Part shown: positions 34,203 to 42,604 of the stretch, in pieces
Position numbering within the stretch: position 1 is the first letter of the stretch
How the letters are laid out: each line of letters starts with the position of its first letter
Origin: Verrucomicrobiota bacterium
GTDB lineage: Bacteria; Verrucomicrobiota; Kiritimatiellia; CAIVKH01
Reading direction: 5' to 3'
DNA length: 64,000 bases
Assembly (NCBI GenBank): GCA_024233345.1
Contig: JACKPT010000016.1
Location: 1 to 64,000, forward strand
The notes under the pieces: model-generated
Databases searched by the model: none
What the model saw: the letters and a program-made list of their open reading frames with translations, nothing else
What the model was told of the DNA's origin: nothing
Position numbers and translations under genes: made by a program

Positions 34203-35462
34203 TTATCGCTGGCCGGCCAGCGCTTTTGCTTCTTCCACGATGGCCACGCTGGCACTGCACCCGACCCGGGTGGCCCCCGCCTGAACCATTTTCACAACAT
34301 CCGCGTAGGTCTTGACACCGCCGGACGCTTTGACCCCGAGCTTCTTTGCGGCCGTGACCCGCGCCATCAGAGCAATATCCTCGGCGGTTGCCCCGCCCTT
34401 GGAAAATCCGGTGGAGGTTTTGACGTAATGGGCGCGCGCTTTCATGCTCGCCTCGCAGGCCCGGACTTTTTCGTCATCGGTGAGCAAGGCGGTTTCAAGA
34501 ATGACCTTGCAGAGGGCTCTGCCGTCGATGCAATCCTCAACCACGGACCGGATGTCCTTGGTGACAAGGGCGTCGTCGCCGCTTTTCAGGGCGCCGATAT
34601 TGATCACCATGTCAATTTCCTGCGCGCCGTCCCGAATGGCCCGCCGGGTTTCCAGGGCTTTCACCTGGGTGGCATCGGCTCCGAGGGGGAACCCGACCAC
34701 CGCGCAGACCTTGGTGGAGGTTCCGCGGAGCAACTGACGGCACAGACTGACATAGGAAGGATTCACGCAGACCGAGAAAAATCCATACTGGATGGCTTCC
34801 GCGCACAATTTTTCCACGTCGGATTTCGTGGCGTCCGGTTTGAGGATGGTATGATCGATCAGCTTGGGCAAATCCTTGACCGATACCGGCAGGGCGCCTC
34901 CGGTGGGGCTGGCAGGCGTCTGACCTTTCAGCAGGGCTTGTACCCGTTGGGAAATGCGGGCGATGTCGTCGGGCGAGAGATCTCCATGATTCAGTGAACT
35001 GGCAGCCATAGGTCTTTGTTCATACTCCTTGATCATCTTCACCCGGGCCACATGGCGTTCGACGGAATGCCCGGTGGCGAGGAAGGTTGCGATGATTTGT
35101 TTGGATTCTGTTAGAGTCGTAATCCCGGCCCCCAGTGTCAAGACATTCGCGCCGTTGTGCTCGCGGCTGTTTTTCGCGAGGGCTTCGGAATAGCAGGCGG
35201 CGGCCAGCACACCGGGGAATTTGTTGGCGGTCATTGCGGACCCGATGCCCGCTCCGTCAATCATGATGCCATAGTCGGCCCGTCCGCGGGAAACCATCTC
35301 CGCAACCTTGGCGGCAAAGCGGGGATAGTCCGCCGGGCTCTCGCTGTGCGTGCCAAGATCCTCGACCTGATGTCCGAGGGAGCGAAGAAAGGGGATCAGC
35401 TCCTGTTTGTAGGGATAGCCCCCATGATCGGAGCCAATGCAAATGCGAAAGGTGCTAGCCAT
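34203..35462 (-). CDS. RpiB-DeoC fusion: sugar-phosphate isomerase plus deoxyribose-phosphate aldolase
   Basis: 419-residue bifunctional lumen enzyme. Residues 1-150 are RpiB-like (GSDHGG, ANKFPGV, EHNGANVLTLG); residues ~194-419 are DeoC, with the Schiff-base Lys348 in KTSTGF and DHTILKPDAT at the start. DeoC cleaves deoxyribose-5-P to acetaldehyde and glyceraldehyde-3-P. Between them, residues 162-180 (LSPDDIARISQRVQALLKG) form an amphipathic encapsulation-like helix. In RpiB the catalytic Cys of ICGTG is replaced by Asp69 (IDGAGIG). ATG at 35462 is used; a TTG lies one codon upstream. First gene of the shell operon. Confidence 0.93.
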   Translation of the reverse strand: MASTFRICIGSDHGGYPYKQELIPFLRSLGHQVEDLGTHSESPADYPRFAAKVAEMVSRGRADYGIMIDGAGIGSAMTANKFPGVLAAACYSEALAKNSREHNGANVLTLGAGITTLTESKQIIATFLATGHSVERHVARVKMIKEYEQRPMAASSLNHGDLSPDDIARISQRVQALLKGQTPASPTGGALPVSVKDLPKLIDHTILKPDATKSDVEKLCAEAIQYGFFSVCVNPSYVSLCRQLLRGTSTKVCAVVGFPLGADATQVKALETRRAIRDGAQEIDMVINIGALKSGDDALVTKDIRSVVEDCIDGRALCKVILETALLTDDEKVRACEASMKARAHYVKTSTGFSKGGATAEDIALMARVTAAKKLGVKASGGVKTYADVVKMVQAGATRVGCSASVAIVEEAKALAGQR

Positions 35463-35612
35463 CAAGGTATATTTTGCTCACAACCGGTTGCTCAGGGCAA
35501 TCGAAAAGCGCAGCGCGTGCCCTTCGCGTCTCCCTCTGTGATGGCGATCAATCCAGTTCCCCGGCATTGGTGGGGTATAGGTTGATTGCTACCCGGCTGA
35601 TCGAACTGGGGA

Positions 35613-37427
35613 TCAGGCGTTGTCGCCGGTCTCTTCGTCCTGGGCTGCTTCGCCGGTGGGTTCCGGTTCCGTGCTGCCCGGGCTGGTGAGGGTGACTTTT
35701 TCCTTCATCAGGTAGTCCTGATAGGTTTCAAAGACCTGTCCACTATTCTGGCGTCGCATCTGATTGATAATCTGCGGCCGCACTTCCATCATGCTCAGGG
35801 TGTCCGCAGGGGTACGGTCCAGGACATGGGCGATGAGAATCCCATCCTCTACGGGTATGGGATCGGTAACCTCGCCGCTATTACAGACCAGGACTCCCCG
35901 CAGGAGGAATTCTGCGTAGGGCTGTTCAAATTCTGCCGTCGCGGCGGTAAAGGGGGCTGGTTTCTCCACCGGCACGCCATAGGAAGTGAGCAGGCTGTCA
36001 ATGGGGTCGCCTTCCGCCACCAGTTTCTCCGCCTCGACTTTGACCGCGTCCGCCAGTTCATTGAGTTTTTCGACCACCTTGACTTCCGACGCCATCGCCA
36101 CCACCTGATCACGCACCTCTTCAAAGTCGGGAACCCGTTCCGGGACCCGGTCGACCAGGGATAGGACATAGACCGCATTGCTGCCGGGCACCGGGTCGCT
36201 GTAGGAGTAGTCGCCATCGTCCGTGAGGGTCAAAGCGGCCTGGAGAAATTGAGTACCGAGGGCATCAAAAGGTTCCGGCAGTTCGTCGTCGCGGGAAATC
36301 GGCGCCAGATCGGTGAGGGGGATCGCCTGCTTTTCCGCAAGCGCGATAAAGGCTTCCTGTTTGTTGCCCTTGATGCGGCCGAGTTCGTTGACAAAGTCTT
36401 CGGCCCGTTGTTCGGCGAGGGCGGCCGCCTGTTTTTGTTTCAGGATCTCCACGATGTCACCGCGTACCTCCTCCAGGGGCTTGTACTCGGTAACGGATGA
36501 GGTCAGGTCATCATCAAAGCTGAAGGTTTCGGCCGCCGGATTGGTTTCGGGATCCGCGACCTCCGTGAACTCCTCGACCTTCTCGGTGTCGTTGGTTTCC
36601 CCAGCCGTGTCGACCACCACTTCAAACTGATCGAGGTTGAAGTCGTAGTACTCCTGAATTTCATCGTCGGTCACTTCAACCTGATCCGCGACCAGAGCGG
36701 CATCCAGGGTGGCCACCCGGAGTGTCAGCTTTTCGGGCTGGCGAAACCGTTCCGGGTCTTCGTTGTAAAAAGCGCGGGCTTCCTCCTCGCTGATTTCCAC
36801 TGCATGCTGAACCAGATCCGGGGTGAGCAGGCCATACTCGATGGTCAGTTCATCGCTGAGGGAATGGAAGGTCCGTTGCACCTCGAGCGGCGAAACCAGG
36901 AAGGAACGATCAATGATCGACCGCAGTTTCTGAACGGTGATTTCCTCCCGCACATGTTCCTCGAAATCGCGTTGGGTCATACCGAGGCCGCGCAGGAACT
37001 GCTGGGCAAACGCATCATAGTTCCGCTTGTCGAACCGGCCTTCGCTCTGAAAAAGGTCGGTCATCCGGATGGCGTTGCTGACCTCCTCGTCGGTGGCGGA
37101 GATGCCCATGGCGTGCGCCTGGTCGAGGGTGACGAGGCGGTTCCAGGCTGCCCGGTCGAGTTGCTGGTTGATTTCATCGGTCAGGTTGATGGCCCGGCCG
37201 ATCATCAAGGTAATGCCGACATAGGTGTTGAGCCTGGCCCGCTGAAAAACCTCGGGCGACACGGGTTTGCCATTCAGGGTTCCCGGTGAAGTCGCTTCGC
37301 GAACCGGTCGGCCGCTATTGGTTGCGGCGCCAAAGAACACCATACTTACAGCGACAACAATCAAGATACCGAGCCACATCACTTTGGATTGGATCAGCTT
37401 GTGAAATTTGGCAATCATCATGGTCAT
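35613..37427 (-). CDS. PpiD/SurA-like periplasmic peptidyl-prolyl isomerase chaperone
   Basis: 604-residue folding factor anchored by one N-terminal helix (VMWLGILIVVAVSMVFFGAAT). A SurA-type helical N-domain spans about 35-240, and long helical and parvulin-like parts follow; the C-terminus is acidic. No sharp parvulin active site can be confirmed. It fits PpiD, which assists outer-membrane and secreted proteins at the translocon. The ATG at 37427 has GGAAGAG upstream; a TTG eight codons earlier is not needed. It precedes the shell operon by 150 bases, without evident link. Confidence 0.82.
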   Translation of the reverse strand: MTMMIAKFHKLIQSKVMWLGILIVVAVSMVFFGAATNSGRPVREATSPGTLNGKPVSPEVFQRARLNTYVGITLMIGRAINLTDEINQQLDRAAWNRLVTLDQAHAMGISATDEEVSNAIRMTDLFQSEGRFDKRNYDAFAQQFLRGLGMTQRDFEEHVREEITVQKLRSIIDRSFLVSPLEVQRTFHSLSDELTIEYGLLTPDLVQHAVEISEEEARAFYNEDPERFRQPEKLTLRVATLDAALVADQVEVTDDEIQEYYDFNLDQFEVVVDTAGETNDTEKVEEFTEVADPETNPAAETFSFDDDLTSSVTEYKPLEEVRGDIVEILKQKQAAALAEQRAEDFVNELGRIKGNKQEAFIALAEKQAIPLTDLAPISRDDELPEPFDALGTQFLQAALTLTDDGDYSYSDPVPGSNAVYVLSLVDRVPERVPDFEEVRDQVVAMASEVKVVEKLNELADAVKVEAEKLVAEGDPIDSLLTSYGVPVEKPAPFTAATAEFEQPYAEFLLRGVLVCNSGEVTDPIPVEDGILIAHVLDRTPADTLSMMEVRPQIINQMRRQNSGQVFETYQDYLMKEKVTLTSPGSTEPEPTGEAAQDEETGDNA

Positions 37428-37495
37428 GGGTAAACTCTTCCTTCCCGACAATCTGTCTCAAGAGCCGGACACAGTAGCGAGATGGGGGGGGCGGG

Positions 37496-37939
37496 TCAAT
37501 AGTCGAGGGAAAGGATCCTTCCCGCAGTGAAATCAAAGAACTGATCCTTATTCGCGACCTGGATTCCCTCCGCGAGGTCGTCCGCAGTCTTTCCGGCGGC
37601 CTTGAGGCAGCCCGGACAGGCCATCACCGTGACCCCGCGCTCCAGGAGACCGGCCAATGCTTCTTTCAATGGGGTGAACTGGGCATAGGTCAGGTCGGGG
37701 GCATCCGCGAGGCAGATCTCGATTCCCTTGATGTCGCAATAGATCAATACATCCTTGCTCTCGGACATGATGGTTGCCATCGACAGGGCCATCAGCACCC
37801 GGTGTGGCTCCTCGAGCCCGGAGGACAGATGAATGAACACCCCATCGTTCGGGGCTTCCTCCCCGGCAACCGCCGGGACCGCCGACCCGATCACCAGCAG
37901 ACCCATCCAGGCGAAGAACCATTTCAAACCAGCATGCAT
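37496..37939 (-). CDS. Exported DsrE-family protein
   Basis: 147 residues with a signal peptide (LKWFFAWMGLLVIGSAVPAVAG) and a DsrE/DsrF-like domain: GVFIHLSSGLEEPHRVLMALSMATIM and the late GVTVMACPGCLKAAGKT with two cysteines at the sulfur-handling position. Cytoplasmic relatives relay sulfur; exported ones are poorly understood. Gaps of 68 and 160 bases separate it from its neighbours. Confidence 0.8.
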   Translation of the reverse strand: MHAGLKWFFAWMGLLVIGSAVPAVAGEEAPNDGVFIHLSSGLEEPHRVLMALSMATIMSESKDVLIYCDIKGIEICLADAPDLTYAQFTPLKEALAGLLERGVTVMACPGCLKAAGKTADDLAEGIQVANKDQFFDFTAGRILSLDY

Positions 37940-38099
37940 ATAATTTCCTTTCTGTAGAGAGTGAAATGCTACCGGGCGGTGCGGCTGTTGTCAGGTGAAT
38001 ATTCTGACGTGGCCGGCCGGGATCGGGTGTTCCGGAAAAAACACCGGACCGGCTGGCCCGCGATCGGGCTGCCGGTCCGGTTGCGATTCCGGTGGTGGT

Positions 38100-38864
38100 T
38101 TAGAGGCTGGCCGAGCGCCACCAGGTGTGGTGCTGATCATCCATCTCGTCCTCCGATGGGTAGGGGTAGTACTTCATTTCCTGGGCATCGCCGAGGAAGA
38201 AGCCCTTCCGAATGGTCCGGAAGAATCCGTTCATGTCCGGATTGCGGTTCACGGTCTTGGTCATTTTCTTATCCGGATTGGCTGCGACATCGTCGAGACA
38301 GTCGCAAATGTGCCCGGGGTTGGTATAGGGCAGATACCCGGCAAGGCGCCCGTCCGGCTCCCGGTCGGCCAGCATGTCCGCAAACAGAATCCGGGGGACA
38401 CTGACCAGGTTTTTGGGGTCGGTGATGAACTTGATGAACCCGGCGGGGCCGAGGGACGAGGTGATCATCGGGGTGACCGGACTGAGCTCCTGGTAAAGGC
38501 GGGGCCCCTTGCTGTCCTGGTCGCCGGAGTAGGGCTGGGCTTCGAGGGCAAGGACCCGTCCGTCGCGGGTGACCAGGTGCAGTTTGCCGTAGGCGCTGAC
38601 CGGAATATGTTCCATTACCCGGTAAATGGCCCCGTATTTACTTCGTCGCGGCTGACCATCGCTATGGACTTCGCAGCGCTTGATCGCTTCGGCAGCGGCG
38701 GGATAGGTGTTGGCGACCGAGGGGTCAACCTCGACAAACATCACCCAGCCATAGTTGTTCTTGCGTGAACCGACCGCCATATAGGTTCCGAATTCTTCGG
38801 CGGACAGATGGGAAGCAACCAGGGCTTCGATCCGGTTACAAATGAGATAGAGTTTGGGTTCCAT
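38100..38864 (-). CDS. Cytosolic protein, unknown
   Basis: 254 residues with no signal peptide or membrane segment. KLYLICNRIEALVASHLSAEEFGTYMAVGSR, GWVMFVEVDPSVANTYP and LLADREPDGRLAGYLPYTNPGHICDCLDD are its most distinctive parts. I do not recognise the family. It follows the pyrophosphatase gene after only 24 bases, so the two are probably co-transcribed, but no functional link is apparent. Confidence 0.75.
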   Translation of the reverse strand: MEPKLYLICNRIEALVASHLSAEEFGTYMAVGSRKNNYGWVMFVEVDPSVANTYPAAAEAIKRCEVHSDGQPRRSKYGAIYRVMEHIPVSAYGKLHLVTRDGRVLALEAQPYSGDQDSKGPRLYQELSPVTPMITSSLGPAGFIKFITDPKNLVSVPRILFADMLADREPDGRLAGYLPYTNPGHICDCLDDVAANPDKKMTKTVNRNPDMNGFFRTIRKGFFLGDAQEMKYYPYPSEDEMDDQHHTWWRSASL

Positions 38865-38888
38865 GGTAGATCCTTTCCGGGGTGATCC

Positions 38889-41444
38889 TTACTTGGTGAT
38901 GTTGAGCCAGGTACCGATCGCGGGGGCGTACTTCACAATCAGCCCCGCGAACACAATGCTGACCATGCTCATCAGCTTGATGAGAATATTGAGCGAGGGC
39001 CCGCAGGTGTCTTTGAAGGGATCACCCACGGTATCGCCGACCACCGCGGCCTTATGGGCATCGCTGCCCTTGCCGCCGTGATGGCCCGCTTCGATATACT
39101 TCTTGGCGTTGTCCCAGGCTCCCCCGGAGTTGGCCATGAACACCGCCATGGAAAACCCGGCGGTCAGACCGCCCACGAGGAGTCCGAGTACACCGGAGAC
39201 ATCGAGAAACAGCCCGGTGACAATCGGCACCGAAATCGCGAGCAGGGAGGGAATCACCATTTCGCGTTGGGCACCGGTGGTGGAAATGGCCACGCAGCGC
39301 GCATAGTCCGGCCGGTCTTTGCCTTCCATGATCCCCGGCTTCTCCTTGAACTGTCGCCGGACCTCGGTGACCATGGCGAAGGCGGCCCGTCCCACCGCTT
39401 TCATGGTGAGGGCGCTGAACACAAATACCAGCAATACGCCGAGGAACACCCCGACCAGTACCTTCGGATTCATCAGGGTGATGGTGTAGTAGTTCATGAA
39501 ATCTTCCAGCCCCGCCTTGGTAGCGACGAGGGGTTTTCCATCGAGGTCGGTCGCGGTGGTGGCGGCCTTGGCCCGGTGGCCGGATTCATTGATGATGACC
39601 GAATGCACGTCGCCATCGATGGTCACCCGCACGGCATTCTTGCCGGAGCCCTCGAAGGCACTGAGGGTCCAGTTCTGGTTTCCGGCCCGGCTGCTGTCGG
39701 ATCCGGCGAAGTAGAAGCCGTACTTGCCATGGTCGAATGATTTGACCGTGTAGGCTTCACCGTCGGCGGGCGCTTCATAGGCGGAGGCAATTTCCCGGTG
39801 GATACCGATGCGGATTTCCTCGATGTAGCTGGCGAGGAGAGCCAGGGCAGTGAGGGCGGCAGAGCCGATGGCAAAGCCCTTGCCGATGGCGGCGGTGGTG
39901 TTTCCGAGCGAGTCGAGGGCGTCGGTACGGGCGCGCACTTCCTTGGGTAAGCCGCTCATTTCCGCATTGCCGCCCGCGTTATCGGCGATGGGGCCGTAGG
40001 CATCGGTGGCGAGGGTGAGCCCGAGGGTGGAGAGCATGCCCACGGCGGCAATGCCCACCCCGTAGAGACCGGCGAGCAGATCGTGAAAGCCATCGTTGAG
40101 CCCGAAGGCCAGCATGGTCGCAAAACAAACCGCCATCACCGGAATCCAGGTGGACAACATGCCTTCCGCGATACCACCGATGATAATGGTGGCCGGCCCG
40201 GTCTCGGCCTGGTCGGCGATGAACTGGGTCGGTTTGAATTCCGCTGCGGTAGCCCACTCGGTGCCCTTGCCGATGACAATGCCGAGGAGCACCCCGACGG
40301 CGATGGCCCAGAAGACCCCGATCGGCATGGCGAGGAATTTGATGATGAAGAAGGCCGCCACCACAATCAGGATGCTGGACAGGTAGATGCCGCGATTGAG
40401 AGCGGACAGCAATTCCTTCATGGTCGCCGTTTCCTTGGTACGCACCACGAAGATCCCGAGGATGGAGAGGAGAATACCTGCCGCGGCGAGCAGCATCGGG
40501 GCAGACAGGTAGGTGAAGGTTTTGGTCAGTTCCCAGCCCTGGACGCTGGCTGCCGCCACTCCGAGGGCGGCGGTGGCGAGGATGGAACCGGCATAACTTT
40601 CATAGAGGTCAGCGCCCATGCCCGCGACATCGCCGACATTGTCACCGACGTTATCCGCGATGGTGGCGGGGTTCCGGGGATCGTCTTCAGGAATCCCCGC
40701 TTCGACTTTACCCACGAGGTCGGCGCCGACATCAGCGGCCTTGGTGTAGATCCCTCCGCCAACCCGGGCGAACAGGGCCTGGGTGGAAGCGCCCATGCCG
40801 AAGCAGAGCATGACCACGGTGATGGTTTCGAGGTTCATCGGGTCACCGCCCACCAGTTTGTGATGGAAGAAATAGAGGTAGATGAACCAGATCGCGATAT
40901 CGATGAGGGCAAGTCCGACCACGGTGAGCCCCATGACCGCCCCGGCCCGGAAGGCGATAACCAGCCCCTTGTTCAGGGATTCGCTGGCCCCTTGGGCGGT
41001 GCGGGCGGAGGCCGCGGTTGCGGTCTTCATTCCGATGAAGCCGGCGAGGCCCGAGAACAGACCGCCGGTCAGGAAGGCAAACGGAACCAGCGGGTGTTGC
41101 ACTCCGAGCCCGAAGGCCATGAAGGACAGAAAGAGTACGAGAATGAAAAAGACAAACCCGACCACTTTGTACTGCCGCCGCAGGTAGGCATAGGCTCCTT
41201 CACGGACATACCCGGCGATTTCCTTCATCCGGTCCGTACCTTCGCTGCATGTGATGATGGACCGATAAAAGTACCAGGCCATGAAGAGCGCGCCAAAGGC
41301 GGCAACCGGTACGATGTACCACCAGCCCGGCAGAGAGCGCGCGACTTCACCACCGGCTTCCGCCGCTTCCACCGCCCATGCCGGTGTCGCCAGCAGTGCC
41401 AGCGCCAATCCAAGCATCCGTTGTATCCAGTTCAAACGTTTCAT
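38889..41444 (-). CDS. hppA: Membrane-bound ion-pumping pyrophosphatase
   Basis: Couples pyrophosphate hydrolysis to export of H+ or Na+. 851 residues with about 16 membrane helices. Active-site motifs are present: GIYTKAADVGADLVGKVE, DNVGDNVGDVAGMGADLYESY and the late SGGAWDNAKKYIE. GNTTAAIGKG has Ala where K+-independent forms have Lys, so a K+-dependent enzyme is likely. Residues ~548-650 form a soluble, strand-rich insert (YTVKSFDHGKYGFYFAGSD, VRVTIDGDVHSVII) between late helices, making it longer than usual. ATG at 41444 follows GGAAGGAAC. A signal-like N-terminus precedes the first helix. Confidence 0.96.
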   Translation of the reverse strand: MKRLNWIQRMLGLALALLATPAWAVEAAEAGGEVARSLPGWWYIVPVAAFGALFMAWYFYRSIITCSEGTDRMKEIAGYVREGAYAYLRRQYKVVGFVFFILVLFLSFMAFGLGVQHPLVPFAFLTGGLFSGLAGFIGMKTATAASARTAQGASESLNKGLVIAFRAGAVMGLTVVGLALIDIAIWFIYLYFFHHKLVGGDPMNLETITVVMLCFGMGASTQALFARVGGGIYTKAADVGADLVGKVEAGIPEDDPRNPATIADNVGDNVGDVAGMGADLYESYAGSILATAALGVAAASVQGWELTKTFTYLSAPMLLAAAGILLSILGIFVVRTKETATMKELLSALNRGIYLSSILIVVAAFFIIKFLAMPIGVFWAIAVGVLLGIVIGKGTEWATAAEFKPTQFIADQAETGPATIIIGGIAEGMLSTWIPVMAVCFATMLAFGLNDGFHDLLAGLYGVGIAAVGMLSTLGLTLATDAYGPIADNAGGNAEMSGLPKEVRARTDALDSLGNTTAAIGKGFAIGSAALTALALLASYIEEIRIGIHREIASAYEAPADGEAYTVKSFDHGKYGFYFAGSDSSRAGNQNWTLSAFEGSGKNAVRVTIDGDVHSVIINESGHRAKAATTATDLDGKPLVATKAGLEDFMNYYTITLMNPKVLVGVFLGVLLVFVFSALTMKAVGRAAFAMVTEVRRQFKEKPGIMEGKDRPDYARCVAISTTGAQREMVIPSLLAISVPIVTGLFLDVSGVLGLLVGGLTAGFSMAVFMANSGGAWDNAKKYIEAGHHGGKGSDAHKAAVVGDTVGDPFKDTCGPSLNILIKLMSMVSIVFAGLIVKYAPAIGTWLNITK

Positions 41445-41640
41445 CTGCAAGTTCCTTCCGTCCTCAATCCAAGTATTCCTGTGAAATCACCACACGTTGA
41501 GCGCGGTGGTTATTGCGACCCACGGTAGTGGCGATGTGTCCCGATCCGCAACAGGAAACCGGATCAGGGAGGCAATGGGACCTGCTATCGGGGAAACCCT
41601 GAGGCTGGGGCTGAGATACCTCAAGCCTGCTTCGCGCCGG

Positions 41641-42474
41641 TTATAGGCGGATGAGTGGGGTGTAGCCTTCCCGGTAGGTTGGAAAGCGGAAGGAGAATCC
41701 ACTTTCGCGCAGTTTGGTACTGTCGCACCGTTTGTTTCCACCCCGGCCGAGGGGTGGCGATGCATCGTCCGGCAGGAAGGGCGGGGTGGGGAGGTGCATG
41801 GTTTCGGCGAGAAATGTGATCAGTTCATTGCGATCGACCGGCTGATGGTCGCTGGCAATGTAAAGAGAATCCGGCTCTGGGTGGTGGAGCAGATGGACGA
41901 TCGCTCGCGCGGCATCCTCGACGTGAATGTGATTCATGAAGCGGGGTGATCCAGGCAGGCGCCGGGCCTGACCCTCCCGCACCAACCGGATCCAACGGCA
42001 GCGCTCGGGTCCGTAGATCCCGGAAAGGCGAACCACTACATGAGCCAATCCGCTGCCCTCCAACAACTGCTCGGCCTCACGATAGCACCGTGCAACTTCC
42101 CGCACGGGATTGGGTTCGGTTGTTTCGTTGACCCAGCGCCCATCCACGACCGAATAGATTCCGGTGGTGGAGGTGAAGAGCATGCGGTCGATGGTGCCCT
42201 GTGTTTTGACCCAGCTCACCACCCGTGAAAAACCCTCCACAAACAAGGACCGGTAATCCTCCAGTGCCGCCCCTTGAAGTCCGGCACAATAGACCACGCG
42301 GTCCACCGGCCCGGGCAGGTGGATGGACTCCGGTCGGGTCAGGTCACCGGCGATGGCAAAAGGATCGTCCGGCTGGGGTGTGCGACGAACCGTCCATACC
42401 GTGTGACCAGCTTCCCGCAGCGTGTCCGCGACCCGCCGACCCACATAGCCTGCGCCCAGAATCAAGATCTTCAT
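41641..42474 (-). CDS. NAD-dependent epimerase/SDR-family protein (YeeZ-like)
   Basis: 277-residue Rossmann protein. MKILILGAGYVGRRVADTLRE is the nucleotide-binding start, FTSTTGIYSVVDGRWVNE and CYREAEQLLEGSGLAHVVVRLSGIYGPER follow the atypical extended SDR pattern, and HIHVEDAARAIVHLLHHP is the late conserved block. The YxxxK catalytic pair is not obvious, as in YeeZ-type proteins. The ATG at 42474 is used; longer extensions are non-coding. Substrate unknown. Confidence 0.85.
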   Translation of the reverse strand: MKILILGAGYVGRRVADTLREAGHTVWTVRRTPQPDDPFAIAGDLTRPESIHLPGPVDRVVYCAGLQGAALEDYRSLFVEGFSRVVSWVKTQGTIDRMLFTSTTGIYSVVDGRWVNETTEPNPVREVARCYREAEQLLEGSGLAHVVVRLSGIYGPERCRWIRLVREGQARRLPGSPRFMNHIHVEDAARAIVHLLHHPEPDSLYIASDHQPVDRNELITFLAETMHLPTPPFLPDDASPPLGRGGNKRCDSTKLRESGFSFRFPTYREGYTPLIRL

Positions 42475-42604
42475 GGGGGGACTGTACCGTGGAAGGGTGA
42501 ATAGGGAAAGACGCGGCCCAAGAGTTATACGGATTTCACGAATGGGGATGGGGGGATTCGCTTGCGGCCTTGATTCATTCGGCGCACTATGGTGTTGAAA
42601 GCTG

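Noticed and set aside
40083..41528. 481-codon open frame on the plus strand
   Set aside because: Antisense shadow of the pyrophosphatase gene caused by GC-rich third positions.
41606..41620. Second TPP-riboswitch-like GGGGCTGAGA box on the plus strand
   Set aside because: No ACCTGA box or closing helix follows, and no plus-strand gene lies downstream.
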